64,000 nt of DNA from Endozoicomonas sp. G2_2 (GTDB taxonomy: Bacteria > Pseudomonadota > Gammaproteobacteria > Nevskiales > Salinisphaeraceae): assembly GCF_017744135.1 (NCBI RefSeq), contig NZ_JAGHQU010000015.1:1-64000 (forward strand), in the 5' to 3' direction. A program made the translations under genes and the position numbers. Below are positions 16,744 to 24,978 of the stretch, piece by piece. The notes beneath the pieces were generated by a model. The model worked only from the letters and a program-made list of their open reading frames with translations. It made no database searches and was not told the origin of the DNA. Each line of letters begins with the position of its first letter. The stretch's first letter is position 1.

Positions 16744-17477
16744 GAAAGGTTCTGATCGTCGGCGCCACGTCGACCATCGCCGAACAGGCCGCCCGACATT
16801 TCGCCGCCGCCGGCGACGCGCTGTTTCTGACCGGCCGTAATGAAGAGCGCCTGGCCGCGATCACGGACGATCTGCAGGTCCGTGGCGCGCCCACGGTCGC
16901 CGCGCGCGTGATGGATGCCGACGACCTCTCGGCCCACGCGGCCATGATCGACGCCGCTAAAGCCGCCCTCGGCGGACTGGACACCGTGCTCGTCGCCTAC
17001 GGCACCCTGCCCGATCAAGCCGCCTGCGCGGCCGACCCGGCCGCCGCGGTGGCGGCCTGGCATACCAACGCCGTGAGCGTGATCGCCCTGCTCACCGATA
17101 TCGCCAACCGCTTCGAGCGCCAGGGCTCTGGCACGATCGCCGCGATCTCGTCGGTTGCCGGCGACCGCGGGCGTGCAAGCAACTATGTCTATGGCAGCGC
17201 CAAGGCAGGGCTGAACGCGTTCATGGACGGGCTACGCCACCGCCTGTTCGCCGCCGGCGTGCAGGTGGTGACCATCCGCCCCGGCATGGTCGATACACCG
17301 ATGACCGCCGACTTCGACAAGGGCCCGCTGTTCGCCAGCCCGGAAAAGGTGGGCGCGGATATTCACAAAGCGATCGAGAAAGGCACGGCCGTGTGCTACA
17401 CGCCCGGTTTTTGGCGCCTGATCATGACCATCATCACCGCCCTGCCGCGGGCGATCTTTCACCGGACCGGGCTTTGA
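16740..17477 (+). CDS. DprE2-like SDR oxidoreductase
   Basis: This 245-residue classical short-chain dehydrogenase has GATSTIAEQAA as its nucleotide-binding motif, Ser in SSVAGDRGR, and a complete YGSAK active site. It is the expected partner of the DprE1-like enzyme, reducing the 2-keto intermediate with NAD(P)H to give the arabinosyl lipid. Its ATG overlaps the preceding TGA (ATGA). A hydrophobic C-terminal stretch (LIMTIITALPRAIFH) could associate with the membrane. Unlike the SDR pair at 3.9-5.5 kb, its catalytic Tyr is intact. Confidence 0.87.
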   Translation: MRKVLIVGATSTIAEQAARHFAAAGDALFLTGRNEERLAAITDDLQVRGAPTVAARVMDADDLSAHAAMIDAAKAALGGLDTVLVAYGTLPDQAACAADPAAAVAAWHTNAVSVIALLTDIANRFERQGSGTIAAISSVAGDRGRASNYVYGSAKAGLNAFMDGLRHRLFAAGVQVVTIRPGMVDTPMTADFDKGPLFASPEKVGADIHKAIEKGTAVCYTPGFWRLIMTIITALPRAIFHRTGL

Positions 17478-18991
17478 ACCGCTTCACGCGCCAGAAAGTC
17501 GACCAGGACAAGCTCATCTATCCCGAGCCGCGCCCGGCGCTCTGGCTGGTCGGTTTCTATATCCTGTCCCGGCTGTGCTTCTTTGCTGCCGGCGTGCGCT
17601 TCGATCTGGCGCCGATCGATACCTCCTGGCAGATTCTGGACCCCGTGCTGCTGCGTGAGAACCTGCTGGAAAGCGTCTTCTACATGCCCGGTCAGCCGCC
17701 GTTGTACAACCTGGTGCTCGGCGCGGTGCTCAAGATCAGTGAAGACCCGCTTGTTCTGTCGATCCTGTTTCGCGGCATCTATAGCGCCCTGGCCATCGCC
17801 AGCGTGCTGCTGCTCTACAGCCTCGTGCGCAAACTCACGGGCAGTCTCTGGCTCGCCTTCGGCGTGGCGCTGGTGTTCATGCTCACCCCGGCGCTCGTAC
17901 TCTACGAAGCGATTCCCTATTACACGTTGATGATCCTGGCGCTGCTGGGCGTGATCGCCTGGCTCTTTCATCTGTGCATGGAGCGCTTCACCTTCGGCCG
18001 CGCGTTCGCGATGTTCGTCGCCATGGCCGCGCTGATCTATACGCGCTCCATGTTTCAGTGGCAGTGGTTCGTGGTGCTGGCCATGTTCTGCGCGCTGGTG
18101 TTGCCGGGCTATCGCAAGGCGGTGCTCGGCGCGGCCCTCGTGCCGCTGGCGATCGTGTTCGCGCTTTACGGCAAGAACCTGATGGTCACCGGCCATTTCG
18201 CCACCTCGGACTGGATGGGCATGAGCCTGTCCAAGCTGACCACGCTGGCCATCGACAAGGACGAGCGCCAGCGCATGGCCGACAGCGGGTTGATCTCCGA
18301 CATGTCGCTGATGGATTTTCCCTTCAACACGCCCGAGGAATATGCGGACTTCTTCGACGCGGTCGAGCCCACCGGCATCACCGTGCTCGACCAGAAGCGC
18401 AAGTCCACCGGCCACGTGAACTACAACCATCTCGCCTATGCGGATGTCTCGGAGCAGGCGCTCGCGGATGCGATTGCGGCGGTACGGATCCACCCCACGG
18501 TGTATCTGCAGTCCATGGGCACCGCCTGGCTGATGTTTCTGCGCCCGGCCAGCGACTACCCCTTCCTGCACGAGAACCGCCAAGCGATCGAGCCCTACAG
18601 CCGCGCCTTCTCGCTGGCGCTGGCCGGCCAGCCGGCCTATCCGGACAAGCCCGGCTTCGATCTCGAGATGGGCCAGATCGGCGTGCTGGTCGCCATCGGT
18701 TACACGCTGGCCGTGCTCTATGGCCTATTCCTGCTGCTGCGTTTCGCGATCCGCCGCGAGGTCAGCGCCACCGACGCGACGCTGATCTTCCTGTGGTTGA
18801 ACATCATGTACGTGAGCGTGATCGGCAACGCCTTCGAAGTGGACGAGAATCAGCGCTTTCGCTTTTCGGTGAACCCGTTCATCGCCGCCACGCTCGCGGT
18901 GATGGCCTGGCGCCTGCTGGGCTGGGCAAGGCGCGGCGAACGCGCGCTCGACGCGCGGCCTATGTCCGAGCGCCCGCGTCCGGATCGGTGA
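17474..18991 (+). CDS. GT-C family membrane glycosyltransferase
   Basis: This ~505-residue protein has about eleven predicted membrane helices and a long hydrophilic stretch at ~245-345, the layout of GT-C enzymes that use polyprenyl-phosphate sugars. The first loop carries acidic residues (RFDLAPIDTSW), where GT-C catalytic acids lie. A basic/aromatic motif ENQRFRFSVNPF sits near the last helix. TTG 17474 overlaps the DprE2-like stop (TTGA), matching the ATGA overlaps upstream; the frame is open further 5' inside dprE2, so this start is inferred. It probably transfers the pentose made by the operon to an unknown envelope acceptor. Its 3' end overlaps the convergent kinase gene by 32 bp. Confidence 0.75.
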   Translation: MNRFTRQKVDQDKLIYPEPRPALWLVGFYILSRLCFFAAGVRFDLAPIDTSWQILDPVLLRENLLESVFYMPGQPPLYNLVLGAVLKISEDPLVLSILFRGIYSALAIASVLLLYSLVRKLTGSLWLAFGVALVFMLTPALVLYEAIPYYTLMILALLGVIAWLFHLCMERFTFGRAFAMFVAMAALIYTRSMFQWQWFVVLAMFCALVLPGYRKAVLGAALVPLAIVFALYGKNLMVTGHFATSDWMGMSLSKLTTLAIDKDERQRMADSGLISDMSLMDFPFNTPEEYADFFDAVEPTGITVLDQKRKSTGHVNYNHLAYADVSEQALADAIAAVRIHPTVYLQSMGTAWLMFLRPASDYPFLHENRQAIEPYSRAFSLALAGQPAYPDKPGFDLEMGQIGVLVAIGYTLAVLYGLFLLLRFAIRREVSATDATLIFLWLNIMYVSVIGNAFEVDENQRFRFSVNPFIAATLAVMAWRLLGWARRGERALDARPMSERPRPDR

Positions 18992-20534
18992 TCGACTGGA
19001 TGCGCTCGAAGGCAGGCTTGAGTTCACCGTAGAGCGTGGCGAACACCTCGGTATAGAAGCGTTCATAGGTGGCCACGGCCTCGGGCCGGGGTTCGAAGCG
19101 CGTACCGGCATGGACCATGGCGCGCGCGGCCGCACGGTGATCGGCATGCCAGCCCAGCCCCACCGCGGCGTTGATCGCGGCGCCCAGGCCGCTGGTCTCG
19201 TGGGTATGGCTGCGCTCGGCGGGCAGATCGAACACGTCGGCGAGTATCTGCATGGCCTGATCGGACTGTGAGCCGCCGCCGGACACGCGCAGCCGGGTGA
19301 TCGGCGTCTTCGTGCGTTTTTCGATGCGCTCGCGCCCCTCGCGCAGCGCGTAGGCCAGGCCTTCCAGAATTGCGCGATAGACATGCGCCCGGCTGTGGGT
19401 ATCGGTGAAACCCACCATCGCACCGCGGGCTTCCGGGCCCGGGATACGCACCCCGGGCGACCAGGTCGGCAGCACCAGCAGCCCGTCGCTGCCCGGCGCG
19501 ATCGGTGCGATACGCTCGTCGAGCAGGGCTTCGGCCGCTCGCTGTTCGCGCGCCGCGGCATCGACCGTGTCGACAGCGAATTCCTGCTTGAACCAGGACA
19601 CCAGCCAGAACCCGCGATAGATCTGGATTTCGTCGGTAAACGCGCCCGGCATCGCTGCCGGGTAGGCCGGCACGAAGCGGGTGACCTCGCGATACGCGTC
19701 GCGGCAGGTGTTGATGGTCGCCGTGGTGCCCAGCGACACACAGGCCGTATCGGGCGTGACCGCACCGGAGCCGAGCACTTCGCAGGCCTTGTCGGCGCCG
19801 GCGCTGAACAGCGGCAGGCCGTCGCGCAGGCCCAGCGATGTGGCGGCGGCGGCATCGAGCGTGCCAAGCGGCTGACCGGGCTCGACGAGTTCCGGCAGTT
19901 GCTCGGGCGCGATCTCGATCGCCCGCCATTTCCAGTCGCGCTTTCCTGCCCATTGCCGGCGCTTGTAGTCGAACGGCAGATAGCCGACCTGGGCGCTCAC
20001 GCTGTCGCGCCAGGCGCCGGTCAGGCGCTGCACGAGATAGCCGGAAAGCAGCAGCGCGTAGCGCGTACGCCGGTGCTGCTCCGGTGCATGAGCCGCACGC
20101 CAGTTGGCCGGCGACAGGCGCTGGAACGTATCGATGGTGGATGCCAGGCCGAGCGCGCCGAAGATAGCGCGCCACCATGCCGGCAATCGGGGCACGCGCG
20201 CGGCGCGGCGCTGATCGAGCCAGGAGATTGCGGGGCCGATCGGCTCGCCGGCGTCGTCCACGAACACGCTGGTCGCCCGCTGGGTGGTCAGGGCCACTCC
20301 GGCGATACGCGCCGCGAGCTCCGGCTGCGTTTCCCAGAGCTGGCGGCAGGCCGCACCCGCGGCCGCCCAGAAAACCGCCGGGTCCTGTTCGGCATGGCCG
20401 GGCTGGGGCGCATGATACGGCGGCGCGATCGGCACCTGGGCGCGCGCACAGAGCGTGCCCATGTCGTCGAACACCAGTGCGCGCACGCTCTGGGTGCCCA
20501 CATCGATAGCGAGCAGTCGATCGGCGGTGCTCAT
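18960..20534 (-). CDS. FGGY-family carbohydrate kinase
   Basis: This 524-residue sugar or polyol kinase begins with the phosphate-1 motif LLAIDVGTQSVRALVFD and has the FGGY C-terminal ATPase domain (RVSGGGSQSDQAMQILAD near residue 430). Substrates of the family include glycerol, xylulose, ribulose and related polyols; the exact one cannot be read here. Its ATG at 20534 overlaps the stop of the glycerol-3-phosphate dehydrogenase gene (ATGA), so the two are translationally coupled. That suggests glycerol or a glycerol-like polyol. A longer upstream opening is an overlap shadow. Confidence 0.88.
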   Translation of the reverse strand: MSTADRLLAIDVGTQSVRALVFDDMGTLCARAQVPIAPPYHAPQPGHAEQDPAVFWAAAGAACRQLWETQPELAARIAGVALTTQRATSVFVDDAGEPIGPAISWLDQRRAARVPRLPAWWRAIFGALGLASTIDTFQRLSPANWRAAHAPEQHRRTRYALLLSGYLVQRLTGAWRDSVSAQVGYLPFDYKRRQWAGKRDWKWRAIEIAPEQLPELVEPGQPLGTLDAAAATSLGLRDGLPLFSAGADKACEVLGSGAVTPDTACVSLGTTATINTCRDAYREVTRFVPAYPAAMPGAFTDEIQIYRGFWLVSWFKQEFAVDTVDAAAREQRAAEALLDERIAPIAPGSDGLLVLPTWSPGVRIPGPEARGAMVGFTDTHSRAHVYRAILEGLAYALREGRERIEKRTKTPITRLRVSGGGSQSDQAMQILADVFDLPAERSHTHETSGLGAAINAAVGLGWHADHRAAARAMVHAGTRFEPRPEAVATYERFYTEVFATLYGELKPAFERIQSITDPDAGART

Positions 20535-22063
20535 GCCGGTGCGTGTACGGCCTGCCAATGGGCGAGATAACGCTCGACCTCGCGATCCCACCGCGCGCTG
20601 TCCCATCCCAGCGCGTCGCGTACCAGCGGCTCGATCTGCGGCAGTTGCTGCAGCCCGCCCTTGCACAGCAGCAGACCCGCGCGCGTGCGGCGCAGCATGA
20701 GATCGTCCAGATGGGCCACGGCCTCGTGCACGAGCGCGAAGCGCAGTTCACGCAGGCAATAGTCGGTGGTGCCCAGACGCGTGGCATCGTCGGCAACAGC
20801 CGGCATCGCGGCATAGGCCGGCCCGTGGCGCACGCCGCGGCCGGCCGCCGTCGTGCCGGCATGGATGATCGGCGCGGCCGTATTGCGGGTGAATCGACGG
20901 CCGAGCGCCTGGCCGACGCGTTCGAGCACGTCGTGGGCGGTGACACGGAACGTCGTGAGCTTGCCGCCGGTGACCGTGATCAGCCCCTTTTCGACATCGA
21001 TCGCGGACTCGCGCGATTCCTCGGACGCCGACGCACCCGGCTCGCCGCGCACCACCGGCCGGACCCCCGCGAACGCCGAAAACGCGTCCGCCGCGCACAG
21101 GTCGCGCGACGGGAAATAATGCCGCGCCGCGGCGATCAGATAGTCCGACTCATCCGCGCTCATGCGCGGCGGCTCGTCCATCGGCTGTTCGTGGTCGAGG
21201 TCGGTGGTTCCGAACACGGTCGCGCCCTGCCATGGAATGGCGAACAGCGGCCGGCGATCGTCCGGGTGAAACAAGGTGACCGCGCGCGCCACCGGCAACG
21301 CGTAAAACGGGAACACGAAGTGCGAGCCGCGCAGCGGGCGCAGCTGCGGCCGGCCGTCGACGCGTTCGCGCAGCGCGTCGCTCCAGGGCCCGGTCGCGTT
21401 GATCACGCTGGCTGCGCGGATATCGAAAGCAGCGCCGGTTTCGCGGTCGGTGACGCGCGCGCCGGCAACCGTGTCGTGGTCGAAGATCAGCTCGTCGGCA
21501 CGCAAATAGTTTGCTGCCAGCGCGCCATGGGCCGCGGCTTCGATAAGCACGCGCAGGGTCAGGCCCACATCGTCGGTTACCGCATCGCGATAGACGAAGC
21601 CGCCCTTGAGATCGGTGCGATCGAGATACGGCATGTGCATGCCGAACGTCGCTGGCGTCATGTAGTGCGAGTAGCGCTTGCCGGCCATGAGGTCATACAG
21701 GCCCAGCGCGGCGCCGAGTGCGGCCCGGCCGGGCTTGTCGTGGGCATAGACCGGCAGCATGAAGTCCAGCGGCTCGACCAGGCCGGGCAGATCCCGCATC
21801 AGCCGCTGACGTTCGTGCACGGATTCGCGGGTCAGGCGCCAATCGCCGCTGGCCAGATACCGCAGGCCGCCGTGCACGAGCTTGGACGACCAGCTCGACG
21901 TCCCCGAGGCAAAGTCGTTCTGCTCGACCAGGGCGACCCGCAGCCCGGCGCGCGCGGCTTCGAGCGCGATGCCGGCGCCCGTGATGCCACCGCCGATGAT
22001 GAGCACGTCGAAACGGGTTTCGGCCGCCGCCTGAAAACGCGACCGCCAGCCTTCAGTCCACAT
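20531..22063 (-). CDS. FAD glycerol-3-phosphate dehydrogenase/oxidase
   Basis: This 510-residue GlpD-type flavoprotein oxidises glycerol-3-phosphate to dihydroxyacetone phosphate at the membrane, feeding electrons to quinone. The N-terminal FAD motif is DVLIIGGGITGAGIALEAAR, followed by SSWSSKLVHGGLRYL. The C-terminal region contains TVTGGKLTTFR and a helical cap domain. Of two possible ATGs (22069 and 22063) the second has AAAGGA at proper spacing; the first overlaps that site. It is coupled to the FGGY kinase and sits next to an alkyl-DHAP-synthase-like gene, so both enzymes could act on DHAP-linked lipids. Confidence 0.88.
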   Translation of the reverse strand: MWTEGWRSRFQAAAETRFDVLIIGGGITGAGIALEAARAGLRVALVEQNDFASGTSSWSSKLVHGGLRYLASGDWRLTRESVHERQRLMRDLPGLVEPLDFMLPVYAHDKPGRAALGAALGLYDLMAGKRYSHYMTPATFGMHMPYLDRTDLKGGFVYRDAVTDDVGLTLRVLIEAAAHGALAANYLRADELIFDHDTVAGARVTDRETGAAFDIRAASVINATGPWSDALRERVDGRPQLRPLRGSHFVFPFYALPVARAVTLFHPDDRRPLFAIPWQGATVFGTTDLDHEQPMDEPPRMSADESDYLIAAARHYFPSRDLCAADAFSAFAGVRPVVRGEPGASASEESRESAIDVEKGLITVTGGKLTTFRVTAHDVLERVGQALGRRFTRNTAAPIIHAGTTAAGRGVRHGPAYAAMPAVADDATRLGTTDYCLRELRFALVHEAVAHLDDLMLRRTRAGLLLCKGGLQQLPQIEPLVRDALGWDSARWDREVERYLAHWQAVHAPA

Positions 22064-22128
22064 AGCCATCCTTTAATCGCGCGCCGGTCATCGCGTCTGT
22101 CGGTACGAGCCATGCCCCACAAGAACGA

Positions 22129-22206
22129 CTCACGCAAAGGCGCAAAGACGCGAAGAAGAGAAAAAAGGCATTCATTCTTGACCCTTTGCGTCTTTGCGGC
22201 TTGGCA
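22129..22206. repeat. Short palindromic intergenic repeat, copy 1
   Basis: CACGCAAAGGCGCAAAGACG (22131-22150) is followed after ~32 bp by its inverted version (CCTTTGCGTCTTTGCGGC, 22183-22200). The same type of repeat occurs at 52183-52260, differing at two positions in the first 20. This arm is of the widespread bacterial CGCAAAGGCGCAAAGACGC class. It lies between the AGPS-like gene and the dehydrogenase gene; the element may form a hairpin between two genes on the same strand. Confidence 0.7.
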
Positions 22207-22240
22207 TGAAGCCTGGCTTTGCGGCGCATGAATATGCGAT

Positions 22241-23830
22241 TCAACATAACTTGTATGGATTCATCATGGCGTCCGGGTCGAGTTCGGCGAGCGCGGCACG
22301 GATCAGGCCGATACCGGTTTCGCGTTTCTCGGCGGCGAGATACGGCGCATGGTCGGCGCCCACGCCGTGCTGGTGGCTGATGGTGCCGCCATGGGCGACG
22401 ATCGCTTCGCTGACCGCCTGCTTGAGCGCGCGCCAGCGACCGGTATCGGTGGCGTGATCGGCGCCGCGGCGCCAGATCACGGTCATGTACACGCTGCAGC
22501 CGGCATCGTAGACATGCGACAGATGGGCGAACGCCAGAGCGCGCTCGTCAAAGGGCTCGAGCGCGAGATGCGCGGCCTGCTGCATGGCGGTCATGGTGGC
22601 GGTCGCCCGCGACCAGGGCACAGCGGTTTCCATGGTGTCGACCGCAAAGCCGGCGTCCCACAGGCTGTTGCGCAGATAGGCGCCGGCAAAGCGGTTCTTC
22701 GCCCAGATGCGGCCCATCGCGGCGCCCACGTGCACACCACCGGCACGGCGCGTGATCGCGAGCGTATCCGCCTTGATACGCTGGGCCTGTTTCCGGCTGC
22801 CGGTCGCGCCGAACATCATCATCGCCGGCCGATCGCCCAGCCCCCGCACGCCGAGATAGCGGCGCAGCCAGGCAATCGCGGATTCGTGACCGGCGATGCG
22901 CAGCTGGGTATCCGTCTCGACCTCGTTGGACACCCGCAGCATCGACACCGGCACTTCAGCGTGGGTGATCGCGCGCGCCGCTTCGAGGGCCGCGTTCCAG
23001 TCCGCGAAGAACACGGCGTGGAAGGATTCGCGCGCAGCCACGGGCGTGACGTGAACCGATGCTTCGGTGACGATGCCCAGACGTCCCTCGCTGCCGAGCA
23101 CGAGCTCGCGCAGATCCGGCCCGGCCGACGACGCCACGGCGCCGCCGACGTCGAAATCGCCGGCCGGACAGGCCAGCCGCGCGCCGTGAAAAAGCTGTTC
23201 GATACGACCGTAGCGGCGCGACTGCTGACCGGCGGAGCGGGTCACTACCCAGCCGCCGAGCGTGGAGTAGTCGAACGACTGCGGGTAGTGGCCGAGCACG
23301 AATCCCTGGGCGCGCAACTGGGCTTCCACCACCGGCCCGGCCGCCCCTGCGCCCAGACGCGCGATGCGGTTGTGGCCGTCGAGTTCGAGCAGCCGCGCAT
23401 TGCGGCTCGTGTCGACGCTGACCACCGGTCGGCCATCGTCGACAACCTTGAGATGGCCGACCACGCTGGTGCCGCCGCCGTAGGGGATCACCACCGCGCC
23501 CGCGGCACGGGCCGCATCGATCGCGGCCTGTGTTTCGTCGTGGGTCGCCGGCGAGGCGACCGCGTCCGGAAACGGGCCGACATGCCCATGGCGCAGTGCG
23601 GCCCAGTCGGCGAAGCTCTGGCCGTGGGCGTGGCGCAGGCGGGCTTCGGGCGTGGCATCGAAGCCGTGGGTCAAGTCGAGTCGGGATTCGGGCACCTGGG
23701 CACAGGCACTGTCGAGGCTCGCGTCGGCGACGATCTCGCCGCGCCCGAGACGCGATTCCAGAAACGCGCGCGCGCTATCCGGTAGCGGCTTGTCGAAAGT
23801 GTCGTCGCCCCAGCCGTTCCATCGCCGCAT
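22241..23830 (-). CDS. FAD-binding oxidase, alkyl-DHAP synthase-like
   Basis: This 529-residue VAO-family flavoprotein resembles alkyldihydroxyacetonephosphate synthase, the ether-bond-forming enzyme of plasmalogen synthesis. It shows the PCMH FAD-binding segments (VIPYGGGTSVVGHL; FDYSTLGGWVVTRSAGQQS; LGSEGRLGIVTEASV), and near the end a His-rich active-site loop (ISHQHGVGADH) ahead of MNPYKL. Bacterial members are often placed with glpD-like and kinase genes, as here; their substrate is not established, and a catabolic role on glyceryl ethers or a DHAP derivative is possible. The repeat at 22129-22206 separates it from the dehydrogenase gene. Confidence 0.82.
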   Translation of the reverse strand: MRRWNGWGDDTFDKPLPDSARAFLESRLGRGEIVADASLDSACAQVPESRLDLTHGFDATPEARLRHAHGQSFADWAALRHGHVGPFPDAVASPATHDETQAAIDAARAAGAVVIPYGGGTSVVGHLKVVDDGRPVVSVDTSRNARLLELDGHNRIARLGAGAAGPVVEAQLRAQGFVLGHYPQSFDYSTLGGWVVTRSAGQQSRRYGRIEQLFHGARLACPAGDFDVGGAVASSAGPDLRELVLGSEGRLGIVTEASVHVTPVAARESFHAVFFADWNAALEAARAITHAEVPVSMLRVSNEVETDTQLRIAGHESAIAWLRRYLGVRGLGDRPAMMMFGATGSRKQAQRIKADTLAITRRAGGVHVGAAMGRIWAKNRFAGAYLRNSLWDAGFAVDTMETAVPWSRATATMTAMQQAAHLALEPFDERALAFAHLSHVYDAGCSVYMTVIWRRGADHATDTGRWRALKQAVSEAIVAHGGTISHQHGVGADHAPYLAAEKRETGIGLIRAALAELDPDAMMNPYKLC

Positions 23831-23954
23831 CGTGTCGTGCCCGTGGTGTTTTATCGAAGAACGCGATCGAGGCTATACGATCGCCAGGTCAAAAAAATTG
23901 ACTTTACGCGCATATTCACTGGCAATGTAGCGACAGCTCCGACCGCCACGACCC

Positions 23955-24947
23955 ATGCCCCAGGCCACCGTCGCCGTTTCCATGCTTCGTGCCCTGCTCG
24001 CCTATCTCGGCGCCCAGGGGCTCGAACCCGCGCCCCTGGCGCAGGCCGCCGGGCTCGATCGCGAGGCGCTGGCGCACCCCGAGCGCGCGGTCGACGCGGC
24101 GCACTACGAACGCCTCATGCAGGCCGGGATCGCGGCGCTGCACAATCCGCTGCTCGGCCTTGAATTCGGCATGGCCGCCCAGCCGGATCGCTGGGGCACG
24201 CTGGGGTTTCTGCTGCGCCACTGCGCGACGCTGGGCGAGGTGCTCGCCTACCAGGCTCGTTTCGCGCACCTGGTGAATGCCGTTGGCGAGGGCCGGTTCG
24301 TCGCGCATGACGATCACGTGGCGCTCGAATGGCACAGCGCGGGTTCGCGCATGCCGGCACTCGTGGAGGAAGCCTTCGGCGCCTGGGTGCGCTTCGCGCG
24401 CTGGGCCAGCGCGCGCGACGAATCGCCGACTCGCGTCGAGTTCAGCCACCGGGCCCAGGGGGATCCGGCGCTCTACGAGGCCTTCTTCGCCTGCCCCGTC
24501 GTGTTTTCGGCGCCCGCATGCCGGCTGTGTTTCGACCCCGCGCTGCTCGAGGTCGGCCTGCGTACGCCCGACGCCGCGCTCGCCGCGCACTTGAGCGACC
24601 GGGTGGCGGCGCGCGCCCGCGCCGCCGATGCACGCGATGTGCAAGCACGGCTCATGGCCTGGCTGAAGGAAACCATCGGCCACGCCACCCCCGACCTCGC
24701 TCGCGCGTCGCTGGCGCTCGATCTCGGTGAACGCGCCCTTCAAAAGCGTCTGCAGGCCAGCGGGACGACCTTCAGCCGCTGCGTGGCGGCGGCGCGTCAC
24801 GAACTCGCGCTCACCTATCTGCGCGACAGCGGCCTGTCCGTCGGCGACATCAGCCATCGACTCGGTTTTTCAGAACAGAGCGCGTTCCAGAGAGCGTTCC
24901 GGCGCTGGCAGGGCCAGACCCCGTTGGCCTGGCGCCGCCAACGCTAG
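23955..24947 (+). CDS. AraC-family transcriptional regulator
   Basis: This 330-residue regulator has an N-terminal ligand-binding half (the Arabinose_bd type of the OruR/ArgR-like group: LRALLAYLGAQGLEPAPLAQAAGL and LEFGMAAQPDRWGTLGFLLRHC). A C-terminal double helix-turn-helix lies at ~235-330 (LDLGERALQKRLQASGTTF; LSVGDISHRLGFSEQSAFQR AFRRW). It is divergent from the alkyl-DHAP-synthase-like gene across a 124-bp gap, so it most likely controls the FAD oxidase-dehydrogenase-kinase cluster. The inducer is unknown. Confidence 0.87.
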   Translation: MPQATVAVSMLRALLAYLGAQGLEPAPLAQAAGLDREALAHPERAVDAAHYERLMQAGIAALHNPLLGLEFGMAAQPDRWGTLGFLLRHCATLGEVLAYQARFAHLVNAVGEGRFVAHDDHVALEWHSAGSRMPALVEEAFGAWVRFARWASARDESPTRVEFSHRAQGDPALYEAFFACPVVFSAPACRLCFDPALLEVGLRTPDAALAAHLSDRVAARARAADARDVQARLMAWLKETIGHATPDLARASLALDLGERALQKRLQASGTTFSRCVAAARHELALTYLRDSGLSVGDISHRLGFSEQSAFQRAFRRWQGQTPLAWRRQR

Positions 24948-24978
24948 TCGACGGCGCCAGGCGAGATGCCCGCGCCGG

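Noticed and set aside
20543-22231. 562-codon frame on the plus strand
   Set aside because: Antisense to the glycerol-3-phosphate dehydrogenase gene; low-complexity, codon-bias product.
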